A DNA stretch of 46,640 nt. Source: UBA4732 sp002404095. Its GTDB lineage: Bacteria; Planctomycetota; Planctomycetia; Gemmatales; Gemmataceae. The notes beneath the pieces were generated by a model that was given only the letters and a program-made list of their open reading frames with translations, had not been told where the DNA came from and searched no databases. Numbering within the stretch: the stretch's first letter is position 1; each line of letters starts with the position of its first letter. Where the stretch lies: contig DAIPWT010000037.1 in the NCBI GenBank assembly GCA_036783645.1, forward strand, positions 1-46,640, given 5' to 3'. Position numbers and translations under genes: made by a program. Below, piece after piece: positions 18,565-27,648 of the stretch.

Positions 18565-21552
18565 TCAAGGGGTGGTCTTGTTGTAGTACTCACCGCCGGG
18601 GTCGCCGATGATGGCCGCGATCACGGCCTCGTCGCGTATGCCCATGTTCAGGTCGTTGATCCACACCTGATCGCCAGGATCCACGCCGCGGTCGAGCAAG
18701 TTGGCGTAATCCTTCGTCACCACGTCCATTTGGTACTCGGGGCTGCTCAGAATCGCGGCGGCCGTCACCCTTGGCGTCCCATTGCCATAGGCCTGCTGGC
18801 CTGTGGGGTCAATGGCGCGGCCGAGCGCGTCCCGGTAAATGGCGTTCAGGAAGCCTTGATATGTCCCGCCACCCTGGACGTTGTAGTACTCCTGTCCCGG
18901 GTCATTTACGATGTTGAAGATCAACTGTTCCACCGTATTGCCGGCCGCAAGGAAGTTCGCACCGGAGATCACGGCGGTAGGCTCGGCGGCGCGGTGCAGG
19001 TACTGCTGATAGACAGCCTGCACTTCTACGTTGTAGAACTCGTGGCCGGAATCCTGCTCGATGTCCAGGACTACCTGATCGCGACTAACGCCTTGGCTGA
19101 GCAGGCCGCTGAATGTCGCCAAGCCGCCGGCATCGACCGGCCGACGCAGCAGGTCGCGGTAGACCTCGGCGATGAAGCGCTGGTCGGCCGTACCGCGCGT
19201 ACCGTCGGGAAGCAGTTCTTCCAGCAGAGTGAACGTCGCCGAATTGGAGGGCGCCTTGCCGGGATTGACGACAGCGATGTTGACGACGCCTTCGTCGGCG
19301 GCGAGCGAGACGGCGGCCGGGACCGTGACCGTCACTTGCGTGGGCGTGACAAGATCAGGCGTCAGGGTAACGGCGCCGAACGTCACCGTCGCGCCGGGCG
19401 CGAAGCCCGAACCGTTGATGACCACGGTGAAGGACGTATTCTCGAAAGCCGTGTTCGTACCTGCGCTCAGGCCGGTGGTCGTGACAATGCTGGCGACCGA
19501 CGTGGTTGGCTCCACGATGGTCAGCGTGTCGGTCGTCGGGGCGCCAAGCGTGGCGTTGGTGGGCGTCCCAAGGGTGAACGTCAACGTCTGGTTCGGGCCG
19601 GGGTCCGACAACAAGGTTCCGGTGATCGTGCCGCTGGTCTGGCCGGCGGCGATAACCAGAGGACTCATCGTGACGTTGCTGTAATCCACGCCGGGCGTGG
19701 CCGTGCCGCTCAGCGTGAAGGGGATCGTCGTGTCCACGCTGGACGCGGCCGACAGGTTGATTGTGACGGTGAACGTGCCGTCGGTTTCGTTGACGCCCTG
19801 ACTGGCCGTGCTGAACTGGACGGTCGGCAGCGTCGGCACCGCCAGACCCGCCGAGAACTCCGAGGTGTTGCCAATGGCGTCGGTGGCCGTCGCGGTCACC
19901 ACGCGGCCGTTTGCCACCGAGACGTTGAGGGAGACGCTGATGGAAGCTTTGCCGTTGGCGTCCGTGGTCACGCTGCTCGAGCCGAGGAACTGCTGTCCCT
20001 CGGGGATGCCGCTGAACGGGTCGGGGTCGCTGGCGAAGAACTCGATGCGGTATATCGAGCCGGGTGCGCTCTGGAGCGTGCCGGTGATGTTGGTATTGCC
20101 ACCGACCTCGACCGCCGTACTCAGCACCGGGAAGTTCTGGAAGTTGTTGGGGTCGTTGGGGGCGCCGTGGCCCTTGGAGTCGTTGGGGGTCAGACCGTCG
20201 TCCTTGGGGAACGCGAAGGCGTTGGTCAGGTCGATGCCCAGCAAGAAGGTCGGGTTGCTGCGGCCGTTCAGGAAAATGGAGTTGCCCTCAATGGCGTTGC
20301 CGATGTTCGGCTGGCCGGAGGCGGAGACCGGGTTGCCGAAGACGGCAATGCCGCCCGTGCCGTTGAACTCGACGAGGTTGCCGGCCCCGGCCGCGGTGCC
20401 GCCGATGAGGTTGAAGGACACGCCCGGCTCGTTGGGCTGCGAGGGGCCGAGAGGGGGGTTAAAGATATTGCTGCTGCGCAGGACAATACCGTGCAGGAGG
20501 TTGCCCACCGGGGTGACGCCGTCGGCGCCCACGCCGGAGAAGTTGCCCTGGATGACGTTACTCTGGCCGCCGTTATCGACCTCGATGCCGGCGCCGTTGA
20601 AGCCGACGACGTTGCGGGCTCCCGCCGTGGCGCCGCCGACGGTGTTGTTATTGCCTCCGGAAATCTCGATGCCGAACAGGAAGTTGCCGGCATCTGTGCC
20701 GAGCGCGCCGGCGTTCGGCACGGGGGCGGTGCGGACGCCCACGCGGCTCACCCCGTCGGCGGCGACGCCGACGAAGTTGCCCTGGATGAGGTTCCCCGTC
20801 GCGGGCGTGGTGATAGTGCCCTCGACGTGGATGCCGTCGAGGAAGTTCCCCGAGACGATGTTGCGATCCGCCGGGTTGGTGCTGCCGATCGTGTTGTTGG
20901 AGGCGTTGACGATGCGGATGCCGTCGCCGCTGAAGAGGGTCTGCTGCGTCGTGCCGGCGGGGTTGACGCCGACGAAGTTGCCGACGATGCTGTTGCCGTT
21001 GCTCTGGACGAGGATGCCGACGCCGCCGTTGAGGCTCCCGTCCGCCTGGAAGTTGGTGATGTCCAGTCCCTTGATGGTGCTGCCGCCGCTGCCGGCTCCG
21101 AGGGTCAACCCGTTGACTGCCGTCCCGGCGCTCGTGCCGTCCAACTGGATGAGGAGTACGGCGTTGTCCGAGTTTGCCAGCGTGTTGGTGGCGGCCACGC
21201 CCTGCGTGTAGCCATCAATGGTCAACGGCTTGATGATGGCCGGCAGCGATGACCCGAGGCTGATGGTCTGCACGCCGGCGCCGGGGATGTTGAAGTTAAT
21301 CGTGTCGTTGACGCCGTAGGCGCCAACCGCCACCACGTCGGCGTTGACGTTGCTGCCCTGGTTGATCGACGTAATGGCCTCGCGCAGCGTCACCAGTGCA
21401 TCGACGGCAATCGTGTCTCCTATGCTGGTCACCGTAATGACCGCTGGCGTCCGACGGTCTTCAAGTTGCTCAATGCTCAATAGGATACGGCGCGGGCGCG
21501 GGCTTTTCTGGCGCGCTGACGAGGACCACAGGTGCGAAAACCAGGAGCGCAT
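18565..21552 (-). CDS. Large exoprotein: beta-helix, Calx-beta, IPT, DUF4214
   Basis: A 995-residue surface or secreted protein starting at the ATG at 21552 (GAGG seven bases upstream). The N-terminus MRSWFSHLW and the motif ILLSIEQLEDRRTPA are the planctomycete extracellular motif (as in Pfam Planc_extracel). Order: right-handed beta-helix with repeated N-x-I-x-G-N rungs (about residues 40-480), a linker Ig-like region, Calx-beta domain (about 575-680, VQFSTASQGVNETDGTFTV), IPT/TIG domain (about 690-780, SGFAPGATVTFG) and DUF4214 repeats to the C-terminus (DQRFIAEVYRDLLRRPVD and similar). It ends in a clear terminator. The IPT and DUF4214 parts are closely matched in the next gene upstream. 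A role in adhesion or matrix is inferred from architecture. Confidence 0.92.
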   Translation of the reverse strand: MRSWFSHLWSSSARQKSPRPRRILLSIEQLEDRRTPAVITVTSIGDTIAVDALVTLREAITSINQGSNVNADVVAVGAYGVNDTINFNIPGAGVQTISLGSSLPAIIKPLTIDGYTQGVAATNTLANSDNAVLLIQLDGTSAGTAVNGLTLGAGSGGSTIKGLDITNFQADGSLNGGVGILVQSNGNSIVGNFVGVNPAGTTQQTLFSGDGIRIVNASNNTIGSTNPADRNIVSGNFLDGIHVEGTITTPATGNLIQGNFVGVAADGVSRVGVRTAPVPNAGALGTDAGNFLFGIEISGGNNNTVGGATAGARNVVGFNGAGIEVDNGGQSNVIQGNFSGVGADGVTPVGNLLHGIVLRSSNIFNPPLGPSQPNEPGVSFNLIGGTAAGAGNLVEFNGTGGIAVFGNPVSASGQPNIGNAIEGNSIFLNGRSNPTFLLGIDLTNAFAFPKDDGLTPNDSKGHGAPNDPNNFQNFPVLSTAVEVGGNTNITGTLQSAPGSIYRIEFFASDPDPFSGIPEGQQFLGSSSVTTDANGKASISVSLNVSVANGRVVTATATDAIGNTSEFSAGLAVPTLPTVQFSTASQGVNETDGTFTVTINLSAASSVDTTIPFTLSGTATPGVDYSNVTMSPLVIAAGQTSGTITGTLLSDPGPNQTLTFTLGTPTNATLGAPTTDTLTIVEPTTSVASIVTTTGLSAGTNTAFENTSFTVVINGSGFAPGATVTFGAVTLTPDLVTPTQVTVTVPAAVSLAADEGVVNIAVVNPGKAPSNSATFTLLEELLPDGTRGTADQRFIAEVYRDLLRRPVDAGGLATFSGLLSQGVSRDQVVLDIEQDSGHEFYNVEVQAVYQQYLHRAAEPTAVISGANFLAAGNTVEQLIFNIVNDPGQEYYNVQGGGTYQGFLNAIYRDALGRAIDPTGQQAYGNGTPRVTAAAILSSPEYQMDVVTKDYANLLDRGVDPGDQVWINDLNMGIRDEAVIAAIIGDPGGEYYNKTTP

Positions 21553-21894
21553 GGACACACCTCGGGAAGAAGGTTCGGTGAACAGCTTGCAGCGCCGCAA
21601 GCGGAATGAATTATGCTTATACGGTTATCGACTCTATTGCAAGAATAAAACAGATAAAATGGAGAGACTGCACAAAATAACAAAACGACCCGATCGGTGA
21701 TCGCCGCTTTTTTGAGACGCGCTCTCGCCTAAAGAACGTGGCGGAACGACGGGCGTGGAATTGCCGGAATTGATCGCCCCGAAGCTGGACGAATACACGC
21801 GCTTACCGTGAGATGTGGGACGTATACGCCGCCAGCCAGCCGCCACGCGCGGTCGTGGCGACCGAACCGGCTGGCGATCTGTCGCCAAGCGCTG
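21553..21894. other. Intergenic region upstream of the exoprotein, AT-rich core
   Basis: About 340 bases. From 21605 to 21675 it is markedly AT-rich compared with its surroundings, which fits a promoter for the minus-strand exoprotein; TTGCAA and TATAAG occur 15 bases apart on that strand, a weak sigma70-like match. At 21826-21880 short complementary GCCAGCC/GGCTGGC words could form a stem after the stop of the upstream exoprotein. No gene is supportable. Confidence 0.4.
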
Positions 21895-24306
21895 TCACGG
21901 AGCGGTCTTGTCGAAGAACTCCATGAGCGGGTCGCCGAGGATGTCGGCGATCTGTACGCCGTCGGGCGTGCCCATCGCGAAGCGCGTCGGCGCCGGGGGG
22001 TCGCTGGGGGCGAAAGCGCGATCCAGGAAACGCCGGTAATACGCGATCACCAAATCCGTGTGGAATTCCGGCGAGGCGAACACCGCCGTTATCTGGTCCG
22101 GCGTCAGCGGCGGCGACGCGGGAGGGTCGTTCGGGGCGCCGAGTGGCCGCCCCAGCGCGTCCTCGTAGAAGGCCATGTTGAAGCCGCCGCGCGCCACGGC
22201 TTTGGATTGGTACTCCTGCGACGATACGATGATGGCGTCCAGCTGCTCCACGCTATGGCCGTTCACCAGGTAGGCCACGGAACTGTTGAGGCCGGCGAGG
22301 TCGCCGGGGTCGCTGGGATTCAGCGCCCGGTGTAGATATTGCAAATAGGCGTCCTTCACTTCGACTTGCAAGAACTCGTGCCCCGGATCTTGTTCGATGG
22401 CCAGAACGATGCTGATCCGGCTGACGCCAGCGTCGAGCTGAGATCCCCAGGACGCCAGGCCGGTCTGGTCGATGGCGCGGTGGAACAAATCGCGATAGAC
22501 CTCCGAGAGAAAGCGTTGATTGGCTGTGCCGCGTGTGCCGTCGGGAAGCAATTCTTCCTGGACGGTGAACGTCGCGGCGTTGGACGGCGCTTGGCCGGGG
22601 TTGACGACGGCGATGTTGACCGGGCCCAAGGCGGCGTCGCTCTCGTCGGCGGCCAGCGAGACGGCGGCCGGGACCGTGAACGTTACTTGCGTCGGCGTGA
22701 TGGAATCCGGCGTCAAGGTTACGGCGCCGAAGGTCACGGTCGCGCCGGGCGCGAAGCCGGAGCCGTTGATGACCACGGTAAAAGTCGAATTCTCGAAACC
22801 GCTGGACGTACTGAGGCTGGTGATTGTCGCCGTTGAAACGGGCGGCGGCGTAGAGTTGGTGATGGTGAAAGTTTGCGGGGCCGAGGGGCCGCCGCCCGGC
22901 CCGGCGGTCGCGACCGTGATCGAATCGGCGCCGACCGTGGTTAGGTCGGTCCCCGGGATGACGGCGGTCAGCTGGGTCGCGCTGTTGAAGAAGGTTTGGA
23001 TCGGCGTGCCGTTGAACTCGGCCGTCGAGCCGTTGACGAAGTTCGTCCCGGTCAGGGTGATGTTGGTCTCATTATCCCCGACCGTGGCCGACGCCGGGCT
23101 GATGCTCGTTAGCGTCGGGGTCGGGTTAGGATCGTCAATGGTCAGGACGTTGGCGGCGGGGCTGCCGAGGGTGGCGTCGGTGGGTGCGCCCAGGGTGAAG
23201 GTGATCGTCTTGATGGTACCGGGGTCGGGCAGTAGCGTGCCGCTGATGTCTTCGGTGGTTTGTCCGATCGGAAAGACCAACGGGCTGGCCGTGACGCCGC
23301 TGTAGTCCGTGCCGCTAACGGCCGTGCCGCCCAGCGTGAACGGCACGGTCACGTTGCTGACCTTGCTCACCGTGTTGGCGCTGAAGTTGGCGACGTAGAG
23401 ATTGCCGGCGGCGTCGAAGGCCTCGCCAACGGGTACGCTGAACCCGGAGGCGAAGGTGCTGACAACACCCGCGGGCGTCACTTTGCTCACCGCGTTGTTG
23501 CCGTTGTTGGCGACGTAGAGGTTGCCGGCCGCGTCGAAGGCCTCGCCTGTGGGGAAGTTGAACCCGGAGGCGAAGGTGCTGACCACCCCCGCGGGCGTCA
23601 CCTTGCTCACCGTGCCGTTGCCTTCGTTGGCGACGTAGAGGTTGCCGGCGGCGTCGAAGGCCTCGCCTTCGGGTTCGTTGAACCCGGAGGCGAAGGGGCT
23701 GACCGCCCCCGCGGGCGTCACTTTGCTCACCGTGTTGGCGCCGAAGTTGGCGACGTAGAGATTGCCGGCGGCGTCGAAGGCCTCGCCTGTGGGTGCGCTG
23801 AACCCGGAGGCGAAGGTGCTGACAACACCCGCGGGCGTCACTTTGCTCACCGTGTTGGCGCCGGCGTTGGCGACGTAGAGATTGCCGGCGGCGTCGAAGG
23901 CCTCGCCTGTGGGTTCGTTGAACCCGGAGGCGAAAGTGCTGACCACACCCGCGGGCGTCACTTTGCTCACCGTGTTGGCGCCGGCGTTGGCGACGTAGAG
24001 GTTGCCGGCGGCGTCGAAGGCCTCGCCTTCGGGCCCGCTGAACCCGGAGGCAAAGGTGGTGACGACGGGGGTAGGGGCGCCCGTGAGCGTCACCGGGATG
24101 CTGAACGTGCCGGCGGACTGGTTGACGGTCTCGGCTCCGGTGCTAAATTGCACCGTAGCGGATGGGACCAGGCGGCTTTCCAACTCTTCGAGATGGAGTA
24201 CGACGCGATGACGCCGCCGCGCCGCCTGCCGGCGGGGGGACGCCTCGCCTCGCAGCAAACGAGACAGGGGTTCCAGCCAGCGTTGCCGCCAGGTATTGCT
24301 CGTCAT
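21895..24306 (-). CDS. Exoprotein with propeller nested in Calx-beta, IPT, DUF4214
   Basis: An 803-residue protein starting at the ATG at 24306 (GGAAG upstream). The planctomycete extracellular motif reads LHLEELESRLVPSA. Next comes a Calx-beta start (VQFSTGAETVNQSAGTFSIP, about 49-77), then six 40-residue NHL/SMP-30-like repeats (about 81-318, GEAFDAAGNLYVANAGANTV), then the remainder of the Calx-beta domain (about 319-395, VPFTLGGTAVSGTDYSGV). Two IPT/TIG domains (about 396-582) and DUF4214 repeats (583-803) follow. Comparison with the exoprotein downstream shows the Calx-beta halves are continuous there. Six near-identical repeats would make one six-bladed propeller. Likely secreted surface protein. 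Confidence 0.92.
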   Translation of the reverse strand: MTSNTWRQRWLEPLSRLLRGEASPRRQAARRRHRVVLHLEELESRLVPSATVQFSTGAETVNQSAGTFSIPVTLTGAPTPVVTTFASGFSGPEGEAFDAAGNLYVANAGANTVSKVTPAGVVSTFASGFNEPTGEAFDAAGNLYVANAGANTVSKVTPAGVVSTFASGFSAPTGEAFDAAGNLYVANFGANTVSKVTPAGAVSPFASGFNEPEGEAFDAAGNLYVANEGNGTVSKVTPAGVVSTFASGFNFPTGEAFDAAGNLYVANNGNNAVSKVTPAGVVSTFASGFSVPVGEAFDAAGNLYVANFSANTVSKVSNVTVPFTLGGTAVSGTDYSGVTASPLVFPIGQTTEDISGTLLPDPGTIKTITFTLGAPTDATLGSPAANVLTIDDPNPTPTLTSISPASATVGDNETNITLTGTNFVNGSTAEFNGTPIQTFFNSATQLTAVIPGTDLTTVGADSITVATAGPGGGPSAPQTFTITNSTPPPVSTATITSLSTSSGFENSTFTVVINGSGFAPGATVTFGAVTLTPDSITPTQVTFTVPAAVSLAADESDAALGPVNIAVVNPGQAPSNAATFTVQEELLPDGTRGTANQRFLSEVYRDLFHRAIDQTGLASWGSQLDAGVSRISIVLAIEQDPGHEFLQVEVKDAYLQYLHRALNPSDPGDLAGLNSSVAYLVNGHSVEQLDAIIVSSQEYQSKAVARGGFNMAFYEDALGRPLGAPNDPPASPPLTPDQITAVFASPEFHTDLVIAYYRRFLDRAFAPSDPPAPTRFAMGTPDGVQIADILGDPLMEFFDKTAP
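23347..24066. repeat. Six tandem 120-bp coding repeats
   Basis: The word AACCCGGAGG recurs exactly every 120 bases at 23441, 23561, 23681, 23801, 23921 and 24041. The units are nearly identical and encode the six 40-residue propeller blades. Differences are concentrated in a few codons. The low divergence implies recent amplification or ongoing gene conversion. Confidence 0.95.
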
Positions 24307-24467
24307 TGCGTACTTTCTTCCGCGCGAACGGTTGCGGAGTAAATTCGTCGGGGGAAGGAACCTAATGAGTGTTACCGATGGGGAAGCGGTTGTCAAGGAG
24401 AATATTACCCAGTTGGCCCGGATTCCCCGATTCCCCCGGCGCTGTTGATGGCCTGATAGGTGTAATG

Positions 24468-24830
24468 TCATTGCCAATGATTCAGTACGATGTATGCGTC
24501 CGTGATCGTCGCGCCGGCCGCTTCCAGTTTACGGAGGGCGCGAACGATGTCGTGCGACTTCATTCTGCGCTTCTTGGGGTTGTCGTAGCGAACGACGAGG
24601 ACGCCGAAATGTCGGCCCTGAGCTTCATCAACCAAGTCGTGCAGCTTGTTGAAATCATCGTAATTCCGCGATAAGAGCGAACGGCTCTCGCGGATCGCTT
24701 GCCGGAAGTGAACCGGATCCTTGACGCCGGCCAAACCTGCCTCGGCCGGCGTCCGAACGTCGTGTCCCGCCTGCCGCAATGCCTGGACCAGGGCGACTGC
24801 GGCGATGTCGTCGTCCAAGTAAAGCTTCAC
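24468..24830 (-). CDS. DUF5615 PIN-like protein, probable toxin
   Basis: A 120-residue DUF5615-type protein starting at a GTG at 24830 that overlaps the antitoxin TGA (GTGA). The N-terminal KLYLDDDIAAV carries the acidic cluster at D6-D8, and LLSRNYDDFNKLHDLV is the second acidic block of this PIN-like family; HFGVLVVRYDN follows. The family is thought to act as RNases paired with DUF433 antitoxins. The overlapping start implies translational coupling. A longer in-frame extension upstream overlaps the antitoxin in another frame and is not real. Nuclease activity is inferred from the family. Confidence 0.85.
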   Translation of the reverse strand: MKLYLDDDIAAVALVQALRQAGHDVRTPAEAGLAGVKDPVHFRQAIRESRSLLSRNYDDFNKLHDLVDEAQGRHFGVLVVRYDNPKKRRMKSHDIVRALRKLEAAGATITDAYIVLNHWQ

Positions 24831-25171
24831 TTCTCGCTCGGTCGTTGTGTGGAGGAACGGGGAAGGTCGCCGCGAAGGTAGTTGCCCTCGGCGTCTATCA
24901 CGCCCCGCGCTTGAAAAAATTCCCTTTCTTTCCGGTGATCTTCCTCGATCTCCGGCGGGTCGGACTGGCAGTAGGCGATGGCCTCGCGCACCGCCTCGAC
25001 AGACACATTCCAGTCGGCGGCGACCTCCTCCGGCGTCGTGGGGTCGGGCGGCTCGGCGTCCAGCCACGAATCGTAAATGATCTCGGCGCGGATGCGCGTG
25101 CCTTTGAGGAAGAGCTGTTTGTAAGACGATTGCGGATGTGGCTCCAAGTGTTTCCACTGCGTCTGGTTCAT
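24827..25171 (-). CDS. DUF433-type antitoxin
   Basis: A 114-residue protein. The ATG at 25171 has GGAGG five bases upstream, which decides the start. The DUF433 core reads LFLKGTRIRAEIIYDSW, then PEEVAADWNVSVEAVREAIAYC, a winged-helix-like DNA-binding module with the helix-turn-helix near VAADWNVSVEAV. The acidic C-terminus could bind the toxin. It overlaps the DUF5615 gene by four bases. Together they form a toxin-antitoxin-like pair, expected to repress its own promoter. Confidence 0.85.
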   Translation of the reverse strand: MNQTQWKHLEPHPQSSYKQLFLKGTRIRAEIIYDSWLDAEPPDPTTPEEVAADWNVSVEAVREAIAYCQSDPPEIEEDHRKEREFFQARGVIDAEGNYLRGDLPRSSTQRPSEK

Positions 25172-25240
25172 GGCAACCTCCGAGAGTTTTGTTGGGTTGA
25201 GCGTTTTCTCCAGTATAACCAGGCGCGGAGCGGCGTCCAA

Positions 25241-25261
25241 GCCACTCGCGGAGCGAGTGGC
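25241..25261 (-). terminator. Hairpin after the TIGR03032 gene
   Basis: GCCACTCGC, a three-base loop, then GCGAGTGGC: a perfect 9-bp stem 18 bases past the stop of the gene at 25280. There is no T-run on the minus strand, so termination is plausible but unproven. Confidence 0.4.
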
Positions 25262-25279
25262 CAACATCCCGGCGCCACT

Positions 25280-26353
25280 TTATAAAACCCCCTCCGCGCC
25301 GATCGTGAGCATCCTCTGAATCTCGTCGGTCTTGAAGCCCAACGCCATCGGCCGCACCACGCCCGGCAGAGCAACCACGTCGTACAGCTCCGTGACCATT
25401 CCCTCAAGGTTCACCCAGTGCGCCACATCGCCCGTTTTCAAATCGACCACGTACAGCCCGCAACGCGCCTCGATGCCTTTCGCGGCGAGGGCGTCGTCCA
25501 GCGCCAGTCCGCTGAAGGTCTTTTCGTGTCGCGGCCGCGATAGGCCCATCACCGCGTAATCGCCGACGAACGCCAAGCCGCGTAGGTAGCCGGGGCAGAA
25601 CGTCAGCGGCACGAATACGCCGCTAGTGGCGTCGATGCTGCCGAAGTATCCCGTGCCGGAATTCAGCAGCCATAGCCGGCCGCGGTAGACGCGCGGCGAA
25701 TGCGGCATCGACAGCCGCGAGGCGACGATCCGGTTGTCGCGCACGTCGATCACGACCCCGCCGTCCCTTCTACGGTCGCGCCAACCGTCGGCCGCGTCGC
25801 TGGTACTGATCGCCGTCACATAGCGCGCTTTGCCGTCTTCCAGAGCCAGGCCGTTGAGGTGGCAGCGGTCCTCGGCGGCCAGCTTGCTCAGGAAAGGCGG
25901 ACGCCAGAGGGGCGTGAAGCTGTCGCGGTCGTTGAGGGTGGCCAGGCAGCCGAACTTGGTGTTGACGAACACCACGCGGCCGCCGGCTTCGACGGCGATG
26001 TCATGAATATCGAGGTCGCCGGTCGTGTAGCCGACCTTGGGGACGTAGAGGCGGTCGTGGCCGTTGTAGAGGTTGCCGGGTTGAAGCGCATTCTCGAAAC
26101 GCCAGAGTTGGTAGAGCGAATTCATCCACAAAGTCTGACCGTCGGCCCACAAGCCCATGCAGCGGTTGAAGGTGCGCTCGAAGACGGCGAGTCGGCCCTC
26201 CGCTCCCACCCCGATTAAAAGGAGTTTACCCGTCTGGTAAGTAGTAAAAGCCAGGCTGACGCGCTGCTCGGCGAGCCAGGAGGGGAAATGGCGCGAGGCG
26301 GTCGCTTCGAGCCAAGGTTCGCCCACGGCTGTGGCGGCGGTTGCATTGTCCAC
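25280..26353 (-). CDS. TIGR03032 family protein (paralogue 2)
   Basis: A 357-residue protein starting at GTG 26353 with GAGGA seven bases upstream. It aligns along its length with the protein at 4653-5807: TTYQTGKL, VVFVNTKFGCLATL, LWRPPFL, EDRCHLNGLA, SMPHSPRVYRGRLWL. Function is unknown for the family; the pattern of repeated strand-turn blocks suggests a propeller. It starts 14 bases after the stop of the M16 peptidase gene upstream, so it is probably in that operon. Its association with the peptidases contrasts with paralogue 1, which sits before an exoprotein. Confidence 0.9.
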   Translation of the reverse strand: MDNATAATAVGEPWLEATASRHFPSWLAEQRVSLAFTTYQTGKLLLIGVGAEGRLAVFERTFNRCMGLWADGQTLWMNSLYQLWRFENALQPGNLYNGHDRLYVPKVGYTTGDLDIHDIAVEAGGRVVFVNTKFGCLATLNDRDSFTPLWRPPFLSKLAAEDRCHLNGLALEDGKARYVTAISTSDAADGWRDRRRDGGVVIDVRDNRIVASRLSMPHSPRVYRGRLWLLNSGTGYFGSIDATSGVFVPLTFCPGYLRGLAFVGDYAVMGLSRPRHEKTFSGLALDDALAAKGIEARCGLYVVDLKTGDVAHWVNLEGMVTELYDVVALPGVVRPMALGFKTDEIQRMLTIGAEGVL

Positions 26354-26367
26354 GATGAAATCCTCGG

Positions 26368-27624
26368 TTATTTCCGCCCGTTCCTCTTGGGCTGCTTGAG
26401 CGAAGTCAGCGGCCCCAGCGCCAGCGTCGATACCCGATCGATCGGATACCGATCCAACACTTCACGGATCGTCTTTGTCGTCACCGCCTCATATGCCTTC
26501 AATTCGTCGTCCATCGTGCGATATTCGTGTTGGTAAATCCAGTGCATGCCCACCGCGATCATACGGCCCTTCGGCCGTTCGCTGGCGCGCACCACGCGCG
26601 ACAGAATCTTGTTGCGCGCCTGTTGCAATTCCTCTTCGGTCACGCCGTCGCGCCCCGTGTCGCGCAGCACTTCCAACACGATTTCCAGGTTGCTCTCGGC
26701 TTCCTCCGGCTCGCCGCTGAACGACGTATAAAACGAACCCGTCCCTTCGTATTCGTGGTAGCTGCAATCGGCCGACTCCGCCAAGCCGGGATCGACCAGC
26801 GCCCAATAGAGCCGGCTGCCGGAGTCGTCGCCGACGATCATGCTCAACAGGTCGGCGGCGTGGCGCAGCGGCGAGTCGGCTGGCGGGCCGCCGCCCATCA
26901 AGATGACATGCTCCTGCGTCACCTTCTCTTTCGTCACGACTTTGAAGCCGCCGGAGCCGGGCGTCTCGCGCACACAGTCGCGGCCGACCGGCCCCGACTG
27001 CCAGGCGCCGCAGTGCTTTTCGACAAGCTGAATCAGCTCCGGCCAGTCGAAGCGGCCGGCGACGGCGACAGTGATGTTCGGGCCGATGTAGCGGCGCTGA
27101 AAGTAGGCGTGCATTTGATCGCGGCGCAGGTCGGTGATGCTCTGGACCGTGCCGAGGATGCTGTTGGCGAGGCGATGGTCGGCGAAAAACAGCCGCTTGG
27201 CGTTCTCGTAAGCGCAGGAGCCGGGTTGGTCCTCGTACATGCCGATTTCTTCGATGATGACGTTCTTTTCGGTGTTGAAGTCCTCATCGCGGAGGCTGGG
27301 CCGGAGGATGTCGGAGAGAATATCGACCGCTTGTGGCAGGTATTCCGGCAGGACGGCGGCGTGAAAAACGGTGTTTTCCTCACTGGTAAAGGCGTTATAG
27401 TCGGCGCCGATGCGGTCGAAGTCGCGGTTGACGTCGAGGTAGGTGCGGTTCGGCGTGCCTTTGAAGACCATGTGTTCGAGGAAGTGGGTTACGCCGGATA
27501 CTTCCGGCGTCTCATCCCGGGCGCCGGTGCGGACGAAGAAGCCGAGCGACGCGGATCGCGCCGACGGACTGGTCTCGCCGATGACCTGTAGGCCGTTGGG
27601 GAGCTTATGGCTATGAAAAGGCAC
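26368..27624 (-). CDS. M16 family zinc metallopeptidase, catalytic member
   Basis: A 418-residue M16 (pitrilysin-type) peptidase starting at GTG 27624 with GGAG seven bases upstream. The inverted zinc motif is H47-F-L-E-H51 (in THFLEHMVFKG), and E126 lies exactly 74 residues after it, in NVIIEEIGMYED; all three metal ligands and the catalytic glutamate E50 are present. The C-terminal half has the SRLYWAL and GTG-rich M16 substrate-binding region. In bacteria such proteins often work as a pair with an inactive homologue, and that partner is the gene directly upstream (27732-28967). Localisation is likely cytoplasmic, as no signal peptide is seen. Confidence 0.95.
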   Translation of the reverse strand: MPFHSHKLPNGLQVIGETSPSARSASLGFFVRTGARDETPEVSGVTHFLEHMVFKGTPNRTYLDVNRDFDRIGADYNAFTSEENTVFHAAVLPEYLPQAVDILSDILRPSLRDEDFNTEKNVIIEEIGMYEDQPGSCAYENAKRLFFADHRLANSILGTVQSITDLRRDQMHAYFQRRYIGPNITVAVAGRFDWPELIQLVEKHCGAWQSGPVGRDCVRETPGSGGFKVVTKEKVTQEHVILMGGGPPADSPLRHAADLLSMIVGDDSGSRLYWALVDPGLAESADCSYHEYEGTGSFYTSFSGEPEEAESNLEIVLEVLRDTGRDGVTEEELQQARNKILSRVVRASERPKGRMIAVGMHWIYQHEYRTMDDELKAYEAVTTKTIREVLDRYPIDRVSTLALGPLTSLKQPKRNGRK

Positions 27625-27648
27625 GACTTATCTCCAAAAGAAGATTAT

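Noticed and set aside
18730..21252. An 840-codon open frame on the plus strand
   Set aside because: It lies fully antisense to the exoprotein at 18565-21552, which has clear domains. The antisense product is Arg/Gly/Val-rich without domain patterns, as expected from high-GC shadow frames.
21634..21888. An 84-codon minus-strand frame
   Set aside because: Lies in the AT-rich upstream region of the exoprotein and has no domain pattern or good start; more likely promoter DNA.
23347..24066. Possible CRISPR-like array with regular spacing
   Set aside because: The 120-bp periodic repeats are coding, in frame, and form propeller blades; there are no variable spacers between constant short repeats.
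24831..25157. N-terminal extension of the DUF5615 protein
   Set aside because: It overlaps the DUF433 gene in a different frame; the coupled GTG at 24830 gives the normal family length.
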